Assembly: GCF_001514305.1 (NCBI RefSeq)
Contig: NZ_KQ949084.1
Coordinates: forward strand, 124,001 to 188,000
Source: Streptomyces dysideae
GTDB taxonomy: Bacteria; Actinomycetota; Actinomycetes; Streptomycetales; Streptomycetaceae
Direction of reading: 5' to 3'
DNA length: 64,000 bases
Shown here: piece by piece, positions 47,660-57,055 of the stretch
How the letters are laid out: every line of letters starts with the position of its first letter
Position numbering within the stretch: the stretch's first letter is position 1
Notes under the pieces: model-generated
Databases searched by the model: none
Seen by the model: only the letters and a program-made list of their open reading frames with translations
Told to the model about the DNA's origin: nothing
Position numbers and translations under genes: made by a program

Positions 47660-49357
47660 CTAGCGTGGTCGGCCGACACCGGTCGATTCGCTGTGAACCG
47701 GGCTGGTGAAGGCCGGGTGGCCTCGCGAACGGTCTTCGAGGCAGGGGAACAGCGCGAGCTGGTCACCTCGGTGCAGTCGGGTCTTACTGCCTACGCCAGG
47801 CGTGCCCGCTGTCCTGGGTGGGCTCGCGGCCCCACACGCTCGCGGGAGGGACACGGCCTGGCCGGTAGCTCTCCGCTCCACCATCCTCCGGTGATGGGCG
47901 GTCACACCTGGCCGACGCCGGATCCCGTGCCCAAGAGCGCGTCGTGCGATGGCCACCGCGGCGCCGTGGTGCCGGGTGACCGTGGTCTTTGACTGGTCTT
48001 GCAGGGGCTTGGTCCAGTGCTGCCCGCCCCAGCGACTGGTGTACGCCGGGTCGACGGCGATGACGAACAGGTCCCGGTGGTACGCCATGCCGCGCAGCCG
48101 CTCGCGGAAGCGCGCGGTGGGGATGCCGGCTACGGTTCGGTGGAAGTGTTTGCCGCGCTGGCCTCGCCCCATGGTCTCCCGTCCGGTGTCGCGGGCGTCG
48201 GCAAGCTCAGGTTCTCCACCACGATCGCTGCGCAGCCGTACTCGTGGGCGAGCGTGATCAGGTTGCTGATTGCGGCCCGCAGTCTGCCGTCCCGCGTGTC
48301 AGCGGGTCCGGTCAAGTCGACAGGTACCGTCATCGGCTCGCCGAGTGGGTTTCCGTGTGCGTCGAGTACGGCGGCAGCGAGGTGGTCGGCGTTCAGATCT
48401 ACGCCGAGCAGCCGCGCGCCGGAAGCTTTGATCTCGTCTGGGGTGGGCAACATGACCTTGTCGGCAGCCCAGCACGCGTCCAGGTACCAGCGCCCGCGGA
48501 TCGGGTCAGCAATGATGTCGTACCGCACGGGCCCGGTCAGCGGTGATCCGGTCCAGCCACTCCTCGCAACGGTGCGAGAACCGCACGGTGCAAGAGAGTC
48601 GGTAACGGCCCCGGGGCGCGTTTGCCGGATGCCGCAGCGGCTCGGGCAGCACGAGTGACACGGAACCGTCGGCCGGGTCGACGGTGATGGTGTAGTTGCC
48701 GTGTGGCGCACCGGACTCGCCGTCAGCGCTGAGAAACAGGCGCTCGGCTTCCCATCGTTCACGCCACTCAACCTCGGTGAGCTGTGCGTCGGCGAGGTGG
48801 TGCCGCAGTCCGGCCAGACGGCGGCTCCCTACAACAATCGATGGCCGCCCGGCTAGGATCCGTGCTTCCACGGTGGCGAGCCGGGCCCTGAGTACCTGCA
48901 GGTGCCGCTACTTCTGGAAACACTCGATTGGATCCGCATAACCACGTACGCCGTTCTTGGCACGCTTACCGCACGGTGCGGTCAGACGTCTGTTGATCGC
49001 GCGGATGGCGCGGCGCAGGGTGGCCCGCTCGGCGAAGAGGACCCGCATTGACAGCAGGTACTGATCCTCGCTGGCGCGGGTCATGGCCCCGGCCCAGCGG
49101 GATGAGGACACCGCAGTGACTCTCTTCTTCCGCTCCGCCCTCTTGGTGGCCTTCGCCGTGGCCCGGCCGATCCTGATGCGCTCGGCCAGGTCGGCCCGCT
49201 GGTGGTGGCCGAGATGCTCGCCCACCACACGGAGAACGTCCTCATCGACCGGGTCCAGACGAAGCCGGTCCCTGATCCTCGCTCCTGAAGGCGCTGCGAC
49301 GGTGAATGGATCAGCCCGTACGCGCAGTTCACGCTTCCTCCCCCGCTTGTACGCCAC
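47660..49357 (-). pseudogene. TnpB-related (IS605/OrfB-type) gene, broken
   Basis: Four frame pieces read as one protein from 49357 down. The N-terminal helical region (ending YADPIECFQK) meets an in-frame TAG at 48908-48910. The second piece continues through RPSIVVGSRRLAGLRHHLAD and NYTITVDPADGSVSLVLPEP, then a frameshift near 48540 leads to RuvC-like motifs (LLGVDLNADHLAAAVLD with Asp; CAAIVVENLSLP with Glu). A second frameshift near 48165 leads to LFVIAVDPAYTSRWGGQHW, with the third Asp. The usual CxxC zinc ribbon is absent at that point, as in TnpB-related accessory proteins. It fills the space between two identical tRNA-Gly genes. Confidence 0.75.
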
Positions 49358-49681
49358 CGGCCGACCCCCTCCTCCTGGTCACACGAACTCACCTACCGAC
49401 GTCGATCATGCGTTTCGAAGGCTCGAATAGTCTCGGTATTTGACATGATTGACCTGTACAGGTGATTTGTTGCCAACTGTGGATCATCCTCGACCAGTAG
49501 CTGCTAAGGCGTCGTTATGCGGTAGCGCGAAGACGTGCAGGACGGCTCAAGGAGGCGAGGCCGCTTCGAACGGGCACCGTACGCAGATCGCCAAGCGGTG
49601 ACGTGGATCGCATACCGCGGGTCTTGTGTGGCGATGGTCACAGCGCCACTGCTCTCGAACGGGAGGACTGGGCAAGAAAAA

Positions 49682-49710
49682 AAGACCCCGCTCCAGTGGA
49701 CCGGGGTCTT
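49682..49710. terminator. hairpin after tRNA-Gly copy 2
   Basis: AAGACCCCG / CGGGGTCTT stem flanked by A-run and T-run, so it works on both strands. Confidence 0.75.
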
Positions 49711-49718
49711 CATTCAAG

Positions 49719-49791
49719 AGCGGACGACGAGGCTCGAACTCGCGACCTCAACCTTGGCAAGGTTGCGCTCTACCAACTGAGCTACGTCCGC
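49719..49791 (-). tRNA. tRNA-Gly (GCC), copy 2
   Basis: Same 73-nt sequence as 47553-47625, anticodon GCC. Confidence 0.96.
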
Positions 49792-49871
49792 ATTGCCTCC
49801 GACCAGCTTTCACCGGTCGGCGCGAGCACCAGCCTACCTGATCCACAACAGTGGTCGGTACGGCGGTGCGG

Positions 49872-49943
49872 AGCGGGTGACAGGAATCGCACACTGCGCC
49901 TTCCCCCTGGAAGGGGGATGTTCTACTACTGAACTACACCCGC
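49872..49943 (-). tRNA. tRNA-Gly (TCC)
   Basis: A 72-nt cloverleaf: acceptor GCGGGTG/CACCCGC, anticodon stem TCCCC/GGGGA with loop CTTCCAG (anticodon TCC), T-loop GATTCCTG region. Confidence 0.93.
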
Positions 49944-50065
49944 ACAATCCTCGGGGTGGACCTTTCGGCCTCGCCCCTCGGCGTGCTCCAGACTCTAGCC
50001 GACCCGGAGGGGTGCGGCGCAAGTCGGTTCTCCCGAGGGGCGGGTGACCGGTCGTCGGCCCAGGG

Positions 50066-50383
50066 TCACTGCGCCGCAGAGAAGGCCTCGTACACCTTCT
50101 TGGGGATCCGCCCGCGGGCCGGCACCTCCATTTTGTTGGCCTGCGCCCAGGCCCGGACGGCCGCCGGGTCAGGGGCGACCTCCGTCTGCCGGTAGGCGCG
50201 GCCGGACCTCGACCGCTTGCGGCCTGCCTCCACGTACGGCTCGAGCGCCTTACGCAGTTTCTTGGCATTGGCTTCATTCAGGTCGATCTCGTACGACTTG
50301 CCGTCGAGTCCGAAGGCGATCGTTTCCGCCGCTTCTGAGCCGTCGATGTCGTCAAAGAGAGTGACCACGACACGCTGCGCCAC
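50066..50383 (-). CDS. lsr2: Lsr2-family nucleoid-associated protein
   Basis: A 105-aa H-NS-like protein. The N-terminal dimerisation strand region (MAQRVVVTLFDDIDGSEAAE) is followed by YEIDLNEANAKKLRKALEPY, and the C-terminal DNA-binding domain ends in an AT-hook-like RGRIPKKVYEAF. Lsr2 silences AT-rich, mostly acquired genes and specialised-metabolite clusters in Streptomyces, so it is a plausible silencer of the island described here. GTG 50383 has GGGA about 10 nt upstream. It stands alone, divergent from purS. Confidence 0.93.
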   Translation of the reverse strand: MAQRVVVTLFDDIDGSEAAETIAFGLDGKSYEIDLNEANAKKLRKALEPYVEAGRKRSRSGRAYRQTEVAPDPAAVRAWAQANKMEVPARGRIPKKVYEAFSAAQ

Positions 50384-50722
50384 GAATATCGGTCCCTTCG
50401 TGCGACATCTCTGCGATGACGTGCCAGGACGTCGCGGAGATGCCGACTGTCCGCCAGTTATTGGGCAAAGTATCGGCTATTGACATTTCATTTGTACAGG
50501 GCCCGGCAATGCATTGTGAAGCCCGACTAAATCTGTCCGCGTGTCCCGGGGCAATAGGGATGGCGGGCTGATCCAGGATCTTTCCCTGAACTTTTCGTGA
50601 AGACCCCGGTCCGATACCGGATCGTGACGGCAGGTATGTAGTTTCCTACAACTCTACCCGCGTAGAAATTTTGTACGGGTAGTCTGAAGGAACCTGCTCA
50701 GCACCACACACCGGGAGTGCCA
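50384..50722. promoter_or_regulatory. divergent lsr2/purS control region
   Basis: A 339-bp gap that is distinctly AT-richer than its surroundings, with TTGACATTTCATTTGTACA at 50479-50497. Near purS, TAGTCT (about 50678) could be a -10 box. The AT-rich DNA next to lsr2 itself would fit autoregulation by Lsr2, but no operator can be proven by eye. Confidence 0.45.
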
Positions 50723-50986
50723 GTGGCACGCGTCGTAGTCGACGTCATGCTCAAGCCGGAGATCCTCGACCCCCAGGGCCAGGCGGTGCAGCGCGCACTG
50801 CCGCGGCTGGGATTCGAAGGCATCTCCGACGTACGTCAGGGAAAGCGTTTTGAACTGGAAGTGGACGGGCCGGTGGACGACGCCGCGCTCGCTCGCATCC
50901 ATGATCTTGCGGAATCCTTCCTCGCCAACACCGTGATCGAGGACTTCACCGTCAAGGTGGAGGAAGTCGCGGAGGCTGCGAAGTGA
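50723..50986 (+). CDS. purS: FGAM synthetase subunit PurS
   Basis: An 87-aa small subunit of the bacterial three-part phosphoribosylformylglycinamidine synthase. ARVVVDVMLKPEILDPQGQA is the family signature. GTG 50723 is preferred over GTG 50717 because GGGAG ends just before it. Its stop overlaps the purQ start by 4 bp (GTGA). PurS bridges PurQ and PurL and helps channel ammonia. Confidence 0.95.
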   Translation: MARVVVDVMLKPEILDPQGQAVQRALPRLGFEGISDVRQGKRFELEVDGPVDDAALARIHDLAESFLANTVIEDFTVKVEEVAEAAK

Positions 50987-51663
50987 CCGCTCGTATTGGC
51001 GTCGTCACTTTCCCGGGCAGCCTCGACGACCGGGACACGCAGCGCGCGATCCGGCTCGCGGGCGCCGAACCGGTCGTCCTCTGGCACAAGGACAAGGACC
51101 TCAAGCAGGTCGACGCCGTGGTGCTGCCCGGCGGTTTCTCCTACGGCGACTATCTGCGCGCCGGGGCCATCTCCCGCTTCTCGCCGGTGATGGAGACCGT
51201 CATCGAGCAGGCGAAGGCCGGTCTCCCGGTCCTCGGCATCTGCAACGGCTTCCAGGTCCTCACCGAGGCCCACCTGCTCCCGGGCGGGATGCTCGGCAAC
51301 GACCACCTGCACTTCATCTGCCGCGACCAGAAGCTGCGGGTGGAGAACGCGGAGACCTCCTGGACCAGCGACTACACGTCCGGCCAGGAGATCCACATCC
51401 CGCTGAAGAACATGGACGGCAGGTACGTCGCCGACGAGTACACGCTGGACAAGCTCGAGGCCGAGGGCCGGGTCGCCTTCCGCTACCTCGACTTCAACCC
51501 GAACGGCTCGCTCCGTGACATCGCGGGCATCACCAACGAGGCCGGCAACGTCGTAGGCCTGATGCCGCACCCGGAGCACGCCGTGGAGCCGCTCATCGGC
51601 ACCGGCCGCACCGACGGCCTCCCCTTCTTCACCTCGATCCTCAAGAAGCTGGTCAACGCATGA
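50983..51663 (+). CDS. purQ: FGAM synthetase glutaminase subunit PurQ
   Basis: A 226-aa class-I glutamine amidotransferase. The nucleophile Cys is in VLGICNGFQVL and the His-x-Glu pair in MPHPEHAVEP; VVLPGGFSYGDYLRAGA is the oxyanion-side motif. It releases ammonia from glutamine for PurL. It overlaps purS and purL by 4 bp each (GTGA and ATGA), a tightly coupled operon. Confidence 0.96.
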   Translation: MTARIGVVTFPGSLDDRDTQRAIRLAGAEPVVLWHKDKDLKQVDAVVLPGGFSYGDYLRAGAISRFSPVMETVIEQAKAGLPVLGICNGFQVLTEAHLLPGGMLGNDHLHFICRDQKLRVENAETSWTSDYTSGQEIHIPLKNMDGRYVADEYTLDKLEAEGRVAFRYLDFNPNGSLRDIAGITNEAGNVVGLMPHPEHAVEPLIGTGRTDGLPFFTSILKKLVNA

Positions 51664-53918
51664 GCCGGACGCCTCTGGACACGGTCGAGCACGCGGCCGC
51701 GACCCCCGACGTCGAGCTGCCCTGGGCCGAACTCGGCCTGAAGAAGGACGAGTACGAGCGGGTCGTGGAGATCCTCGGCCGCCGGCCCACCGGTGCCGAG
51801 CTCGCCATGTACTCGGTCATGTGGTCCGAACACTGCTCGTACAAGTCGTCGAAGGTGCACCTGCGCCAGTTCGGCGAGAAGGCACCCCAGTCCGACGCCC
51901 TGCTCGTGGGCATCGGCGAGAACGCGGGCGTGGTCGACGTCGGCCAGGGCTACGCGGTCACCTTCAAGGTCGAGTCGCACAACCACCCCTCGTACGTCGA
52001 GCCCTACCAGGGCGCGGCCACGGGTGTCGGCGGCATCGTCCGCGACATCATCGCGATGGGTGCGCGGCCGGTGGCGGTCGTCGACCCGCTGAGGTTCGGT
52101 GCGGCTGATCACCCCGACACCAAGCGCGTACTTCCCGGCGTCGTCGCCGGCATCGGCGGCTACGGCAACTGCCTCGGCCTGCCCAACATCGGCGGCGAGG
52201 TCGTCTTCGACGCCTGCTACCAGGGCAACCCGCTGGTCAACGCCGGTGCCATCGGTGTCATGCGGCACGAGGACATCCACCTCGCGAAGGCGTCCGGCGC
52301 GGGCAACAAGGTCATCCTGTACGGCGCCCGCACGGGCGGCGACGGCATCGGCGGCGCGTCGATCCTCGCCTCCGAGACCTTCGACGACGCCAAGCCGTCG
52401 AAGCGCCCCGCGGTCCAGGTCGGCGACCCCTTCCAGGAGAAGCTCCTCATCGAGTGCACCCTGGAGGCATTCAAGGAGAAGCTGGTCGTCGGCATCCAGG
52501 ACCTGGGCGCGGCGGGCCTGTCCTGCGCCACGTCCGAGCTGGCGTCGAACGGCTCCGGCGGCATGCGCGTGACCCTGGACGACGTACCGCTGCGCGACTC
52601 CACGCTCTCGCCCGAGGAAATCCTCATGAGCGAGTCGCAGGAGCGCATGTGCGCGGTCGTCGAGCCGGCGAAGGTCGACCGGTTCCTGGAGATCTGCGAG
52701 AAGTGGGACGTCATCGCCACGGTCATCGGTGAGGTGACCGACGGTGACCGGCTGGAGATCTTCTGGCACGGCGGCAAGATCGTGGACGTCGCCCCGCGGA
52801 CCGTGGCCCACGACGGCCCGGTCTACGAGCGCCCGTACGCCCGCCCGTCCTGGCAGGACGAGCTCCAGGCGGACGACGCGAACAAGCTGCCCAGGCCTGC
52901 CACTTCGGATGAGCTGAAGGACCAGGTCCTGAAGCTGGTCGCGTCCCCCAACCAGGCGTCCAAGAAGTGGATCACCTCGCAGTACGACCACTTCGTGCAG
53001 GGCAACACGGTGCTGGCCCAGCCTGAGGACTCGGGCATGATCCGCATCGACGAGGAGAGCGGCCTGGGCGTCGCCATCGCGACGGACGGCAACGGCCGCT
53101 ACGCCAAGCTGGACCCGTACGCGGGCGCGCAGCTGGCGCTGGCGGAGGCGTACCGCAACGTCGCCACGACCGGCGCGAAGCCGCTCGCCGTCTCCGACTG
53201 CCTGAACTTCGGCTCGCCAGAGGACCCGGCGGTGATGTGGCAGTTCGCGGAGGCCATCCGCGGCCTGGCCGACGCCTGCCAGCAGCTCGGCACCCCGGTC
53301 ACGGGCGGCAATGTGTCGCTCTACAACCAGACGGGCGAGGTGGCCATCCATCCGACCCCGGTGGTCGCTGTCCTCGGCGTGATCGACGACGTCGCCCGCC
53401 GCACCCCGGTCGCCTTCCAGGAAGAGGGCCAGCTCCTCTACCTGCTCGGTGACACCCGTGAGGAGTTCGGCGGTTCGGCCTGGTCGCAGGTGGTCCACGA
53501 CCACCTGGGCGGTCTGCCCCCGGCCGTGGACCTGGAGCGCGAGCGCCTGCTCGCCGAGATCCTGATCTCCGCCTCCCGCGACGGCATGATCGACTCCGCG
53601 CACGACCTGTCCGACGGCGGCCTGATCCAGGCGGTCGTGGAGTCGGCGCTGCTGGGCGGCAAGGGCGCGCGCCTGATCGTCCCGGACGGCCTGGACGCCT
53701 TCACGTTGCTCTTCTCCGAGTCGGCGGGCCGCGCGGTCGTCGCCGTACCGCGCTCCGAGGAGGTCCGCTTCAACGACATGTGCGGTGCGCGGGGCCTCCC
53801 GGTCACGCGGATCGGTGTCGTCGACAGCGATGCGGTGGAACTGCAGGGCGAGTTCGCGCTCTCCCTGGAGGACCTGCGCAAGGCGCACGAGGAGACGATC
53901 CCGGCGCTGCTGAAGTAG
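51660..53918 (+). CDS. purL: FGAM synthetase large subunit PurL
   Basis: A 752-aa ATP-dependent synthetase of the small-PurL type, which needs PurS and PurQ. Motifs: MWSEHCSYKSSKVHLRQFG, VTFKVESHNHPSYVEPYQGA, GGIVRDIIAMGARPV, IQDLGAAGLSCATSELAS, and a second half with SDCLNFGSPEDPAV and DLSDGGLIQAVVES. It converts FGAR to FGAM. It ends before a strong bidirectional hairpin. Confidence 0.96.
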   Translation: MSRTPLDTVEHAAATPDVELPWAELGLKKDEYERVVEILGRRPTGAELAMYSVMWSEHCSYKSSKVHLRQFGEKAPQSDALLVGIGENAGVVDVGQGYAVTFKVESHNHPSYVEPYQGAATGVGGIVRDIIAMGARPVAVVDPLRFGAADHPDTKRVLPGVVAGIGGYGNCLGLPNIGGEVVFDACYQGNPLVNAGAIGVMRHEDIHLAKASGAGNKVILYGARTGGDGIGGASILASETFDDAKPSKRPAVQVGDPFQEKLLIECTLEAFKEKLVVGIQDLGAAGLSCATSELASNGSGGMRVTLDDVPLRDSTLSPEEILMSESQERMCAVVEPAKVDRFLEICEKWDVIATVIGEVTDGDRLEIFWHGGKIVDVAPRTVAHDGPVYERPYARPSWQDELQADDANKLPRPATSDELKDQVLKLVASPNQASKKWITSQYDHFVQGNTVLAQPEDSGMIRIDEESGLGVAIATDGNGRYAKLDPYAGAQLALAEAYRNVATTGAKPLAVSDCLNFGSPEDPAVMWQFAEAIRGLADACQQLGTPVTGGNVSLYNQTGEVAIHPTPVVAVLGVIDDVARRTPVAFQEEGQLLYLLGDTREEFGGSAWSQVVHDHLGGLPPAVDLERERLLAEILISASRDGMIDSAHDLSDGGLIQAVVESALLGGKGARLIVPDGLDAFTLLFSESAGRAVVAVPRSEEVRFNDMCGARGLPVTRIGVVDSDAVELQGEFALSLEDLRKAHEETIPALLK

Positions 53919-53935
53919 TCCCCCTCTGGCGTACG

Positions 53936-53985
53936 ACGTCGAAGGCCCCGCCCGACTCGAGGAGTCCGGGCGGGGCCTTCGACGT
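53936..53985 (+). terminator. long perfect hairpin after purL
   Basis: A 19-bp stem ACGTCGAAGGCCCCGCCCG with a 12-nt loop. Confidence 0.85.
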
Positions 53986-54003
53986 GTGTGGACAACCCTT
54001 CGA

Positions 54004-54031
54004 TTGACGTAATTACGTAGTTCCGTATTAT
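54004..54031 (+). promoter_or_regulatory. ArsR-M23 promoter with palindromic operator
   Basis: -35 TTGACG (54004-54009) and -10 TATTAT (54026-54031), spacing 16 bp. A perfect 12-bp palindrome ACGTAATTACGT (54007-54018) lies in the spacer, a likely self-binding site. The start codon is only 8 nt past the -10, so the mRNA is probably leaderless. Confidence 0.65.
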
Positions 54032-54038
54032 CGAAGAC

Positions 54039-54539
54039 GTGGAACTGGACGACCGAGTCACAGAGCTGGAGCGCCGGGTCGCGGCCCTGGAGGGCACGCA
54101 CGCCACCGCCCCCCGCCTCGGCGACGGCGACTTCTGGGCCCTCGACGGACTCAAGGAGCAGTTGGCCGCGCTGCGGGCCGCCGACGGTGGCGTGCTGTTC
54201 ACCGGCGCCGTCCGGCTGCCCACCGGTGAGCGCTACGACTGGCAGCAGGGCGCGCTGACCGAGGAACTGCTGGCCGGCGACTGGACGCAGGCCGCCGAGT
54301 CGTTCGCGGCGCTCGGGCACCCCGTCCGGCTGCGGCTCCTCCGCGAGATCGTCGGCGGTCGGCGCACCGCGGCCGAACTGGCCGAGCTCGACGAACTGGG
54401 TACGACCGGCCAGATCTACCACCACCTGCGCCAACTGACCGGCGCGGGCTGGCTGCACACCACCGCCCGGGGACGGTACGAGGTGCCGGCCGGCCGGGTG
54501 GTCCCGTTGCTGGTGGCCCTGTCCGCGGGGCTGCCCTGA
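54039..54539 (+). CDS. ArsR-like winged-helix regulator
   Basis: A 166-aa protein with an N-terminal coiled region (VTELERRVAALEGTH), a middle segment (LFTGAVRLPTGERYDWQQGA) and a C-terminal ArsR winged helix (LGHPVRLRLLREIVGGRRTA, LGTTGQIYHHLRQLTGAG, WLHTTARGRYEVPAGR). No metal-binding Cys pair is visible, so it may sense something other than a metal. It lies 20 bp before the M23 peptidase gene and shares its promoter; it probably controls both. Confidence 0.85.
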   Translation: MELDDRVTELERRVAALEGTHATAPRLGDGDFWALDGLKEQLAALRAADGGVLFTGAVRLPTGERYDWQQGALTEELLAGDWTQAAESFAALGHPVRLRLLREIVGGRRTAAELAELDELGTTGQIYHHLRQLTGAGWLHTTARGRYEVPAGRVVPLLVALSAGLP

Positions 54540-54559
54540 CCTACTTCACTGGGGGAACG

Positions 54560-55384
54560 ATGCCCGTGCGCAAGCTGGTCATGAAGGCCTTCCGCTTACT
54601 CTGGATCGCCTTCGTGGCCCTGATCGTCGTCGACCTCTCGGTCGGCCTGCCCTACCCCGGCTGGTGGAACTCCCTGCCGCTGATCCTGGCGTACGTCCTG
54701 GTCGCTGTGCTGAACCGCCGGGACAGGCCCGCCGCCCCCGAGCCCGTCGAGGTCGGCCCACCGGTCACCGGCCGCTGGTCCGCGCTGAACAGCCCGGCCG
54801 ACCGCACCCCGAGCCACGGCACGCACGCCTACGGCCAGACCTACGCCATCGACATCGTCGCCGAGCCCGAGCCGGGCGCCCGCCCCGGCTTCCGCGCACT
54901 GTGGCCCCTGGCCCGCCGCAACAGCGACTTCCCCGGCTTCGGCGCGCCCGTCCTGGCCGTCGCCGACGCCACGGTCGTCCGGGCCACCGACCGCCACCGC
55001 GACCACCTCAGCCGCACCTCACTGCCCGCCCTGCTGTACCTGTTCCTGATCGAGGGCCTGGCGCGGACGATCGGCGGGACCGGCCGCATCGTCGGCAACC
55101 ACGTCGTCCTCGACCTCGGCAACGGCACCTACGCCCTCTACGCCCACCTGCGCCACGGCTCCCTCACCGTCACCGAGGGCGACCGCGTCCACGCCGCACA
55201 GCAGCTCGCCCAGTGCGGAAACTCCGGCAACTCCTCCGAACCGCACCTGCACTTCCAGCTGATGGACGCCCCGGACCCGGAGACGGCCCATGGGCTGCCG
55301 TTCCGCTGGAGCGAGATCGGAGTGCCGCGCAACCGCGAGGTGTTCGACGTACCGCGGCCCGCCTCCGCGTTCCACCCCGAATAG
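54560..55384 (+). CDS. M23-family metallopeptidase, membrane-anchored
   Basis: A 274-aa protein. Two TM segments at residues about 10-30 and 35-52 are followed by a lysostaphin-type M23 domain with His in HGTHAYGQTYAIDIV (HxxxD-type site) and the HxH motif in SSEPHLHFQLMD; GNHVVLDLGNGTYALYAHL is also typical. Such enzymes cut peptidoglycan cross-links. It is coupled by position to the ArsR regulator, and is probably made only under specific conditions. Confidence 0.85.
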   Translation: MPVRKLVMKAFRLLWIAFVALIVVDLSVGLPYPGWWNSLPLILAYVLVAVLNRRDRPAAPEPVEVGPPVTGRWSALNSPADRTPSHGTHAYGQTYAIDIVAEPEPGARPGFRALWPLARRNSDFPGFGAPVLAVADATVVRATDRHRDHLSRTSLPALLYLFLIEGLARTIGGTGRIVGNHVVLDLGNGTYALYAHLRHGSLTVTEGDRVHAAQQLAQCGNSGNSSEPHLHFQLMDAPDPETAHGLPFRWSEIGVPRNREVFDVPRPASAFHPE

Positions 55385-55393
55385 GCTCACCCC

Positions 55394-56191
55394 ATGCCCC
55401 CGGCCAAGAAGCGCCCCCGCACCTACGACCCCGCCAAGATCCGCACCGCGATCCTCACCCAGTTCGGGAACGTACGGCAGGCGGTCCGGGCCCTCACCGA
55501 CGAGCAGCTCGCCCTTCCCACCCGCCTGGCGGGCTGGACCGTACGCGACCTGGCCGCGCACGTCACGATGGCCGTCGAGACCGTCAGCCGGAACCTCGAC
55601 CGGGACGAGCCCACCAGACAGGAACTCACCCTTCTCGACTGGCCCTTCGCCACCGCCGCCCGTGCACGGGACATCGCCGACGGCACCCGTGAGCTGGCCG
55701 CCGCCAACCCCGACCTCGACGCCCTCTACGCCCGCGCCGAGGAGCGGATCACCGAGGCCCTCGCCACCGCCCCCGGCGACCGGCTCCTCGCCGCCCGTAC
55801 CGGTGCCATGACCCTCGCCGACCATCTGGTCACCCGTACCGTCGAACTCGTCGTCCACACCGACGACCTGAACGCCGCCGTCCCCGGCCTCGACATCCCG
55901 TACGACCGGCAGGCCCTCGCCGCCTGCACCCGGCTGCTCGCCGACGCGCTCGCCGCGAAGGCGCCGGGCGGGTCGACCGAGGTGCGGATTCCGCCGTATG
56001 CGGTGGTGCAGTGTGTGGAGGGGCCCCGGCACACCCGTGGCACCCCGCCCAACGTCGTCGAGACCGATCCACTGACCTGGATCCGGCTCGCCACCGGGCG
56101 GGTGGAGTGGAAGGACGCGCTCGACGAGGCCAAGGTCAGCGCCAGCGGGGAGCGGGCCGATCTCGGCGGGCTGCTGCCGCTGATGGGCTGA
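55394..56191 (+). CDS. MDMPI/sterol-carrier family protein
   Basis: A 265-aa protein. The N-terminal four-helix DinB/MDMPI-like domain (LALPTRLAGWTVRDLAAHVT, the typical GWTVRDLxAH) is followed by an SCP2-like C-terminal domain (VQCVEGPRHTRGTPPNVVET, DPLTWIRLATGRVEWKDAL). Relatives are mycothiol-dependent enzymes, but the substrate is unknown here. ATG 55394 lies 9 bp after the M23 gene, so it may be co-transcribed with it. Confidence 0.82.
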   Translation: MPPAKKRPRTYDPAKIRTAILTQFGNVRQAVRALTDEQLALPTRLAGWTVRDLAAHVTMAVETVSRNLDRDEPTRQELTLLDWPFATAARARDIADGTRELAAANPDLDALYARAEERITEALATAPGDRLLAARTGAMTLADHLVTRTVELVVHTDDLNAAVPGLDIPYDRQALAACTRLLADALAAKAPGGSTEVRIPPYAVVQCVEGPRHTRGTPPNVVETDPLTWIRLATGRVEWKDALDEAKVSASGERADLGGLLPLMG

Positions 56192-56229
56192 GGGCGGAAC
56201 CGGTCTTCCGTCCCTCCCGTCCCACCGGC

Positions 56230-56994
56230 ATGGAGAAACAGCGACTCACCCTCGTCGTGCTGACCGTCCTTCCGCTCATGGCCGCCTGCGGCACCGAGCA
56301 GGCGGGCAGCGACTCGGTCGGCGCCGGTCCGGCAGCCGTCACCGGCGTCCACTGGGCGATCGACGACCTCACCGTCGACGGGAAGAACAGCAAGGCGCCG
56401 AGCACCACCTACCTGCGGATCGCCGAGGACGGCGAGGTCAGGGGCAGTCTCGGCTGCAACGACTTCGGCGCCGAGGCCGCGTTCAAGGACGGCAGCGTCT
56501 CCTTCGACGGCATGTCGGCCACCGAGAAGGCCTGCGAGGGCATCCCCACCACCTTCGAGACGTCCCTCGCCCGCACCCTCGACGACGGCACCCTCAGCGC
56601 CGAGACCAAGGGCGACAAACTCACCCTCACCACCGCCGACGGCGACCGCGTCACCCTCACCAAGAAGCCGGACGCCGCGCTCGACGGCACGAAGTGGACC
56701 ATCACGTCCCCGCACACCGCCGGCAAGGCCCATCTCACCTTCGACGAGAAGGCCGGCAAGGTCAGCGGCAGCCTCGGTTGCAACAAGGTCAACGCCACCG
56801 CCACGGTCAGCGACGGACATATCACCCTGGGCGCCCCGTCCACCACCCGAATGATGTGCGACACCTCACTCATGCAGACCGAGAAGGAGCTCCTGGGCCT
56901 CTTCAACGGCAAGGTGACGTACGAACTCGATCACCGGACTCTCACGCTGACCAGCGAAAACGGAGAAACCACCAACGCGGTCGCCGCCGAGTGA
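56230..56994 (+). CDS. META-domain lipoprotein
   Basis: A 254-aa lipoprotein: the signal MEKQRLTLVVLTVLPLMAAC ends in a lipobox with Cys20. Two META domains follow, each with the SLGCNDF / SLGCNKV motif, the first ending near residue 130 (ATEKACEGIP), the second with TTRMMCDT. META proteins of this type (HslJ-like) are linked to stress resistance. Cys in each SLGCN pairs with Cys in KAC/MMC, suggesting disulfides outside the cell. Confidence 0.85.
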   Translation: MEKQRLTLVVLTVLPLMAACGTEQAGSDSVGAGPAAVTGVHWAIDDLTVDGKNSKAPSTTYLRIAEDGEVRGSLGCNDFGAEAAFKDGSVSFDGMSATEKACEGIPTTFETSLARTLDDGTLSAETKGDKLTLTTADGDRVTLTKKPDAALDGTKWTITSPHTAGKAHLTFDEKAGKVSGSLGCNKVNATATVSDGHITLGAPSTTRMMCDTSLMQTEKELLGLFNGKVTYELDHRTLTLTSENGETTNAVAAE

Positions 56995-57055
56995 TCCACT
57001 TCTGGCCCGTATCCCCAATTCGGACCAGTGGTCGATCTCGCCTACACTCGGTGGC

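Noticed and set aside
51483..54458. 991-codon open frame antisense to purL
   Set aside because: Spans purL, an intergenic terminator and part of the ArsR gene in antisense; no family match, shadow frame.
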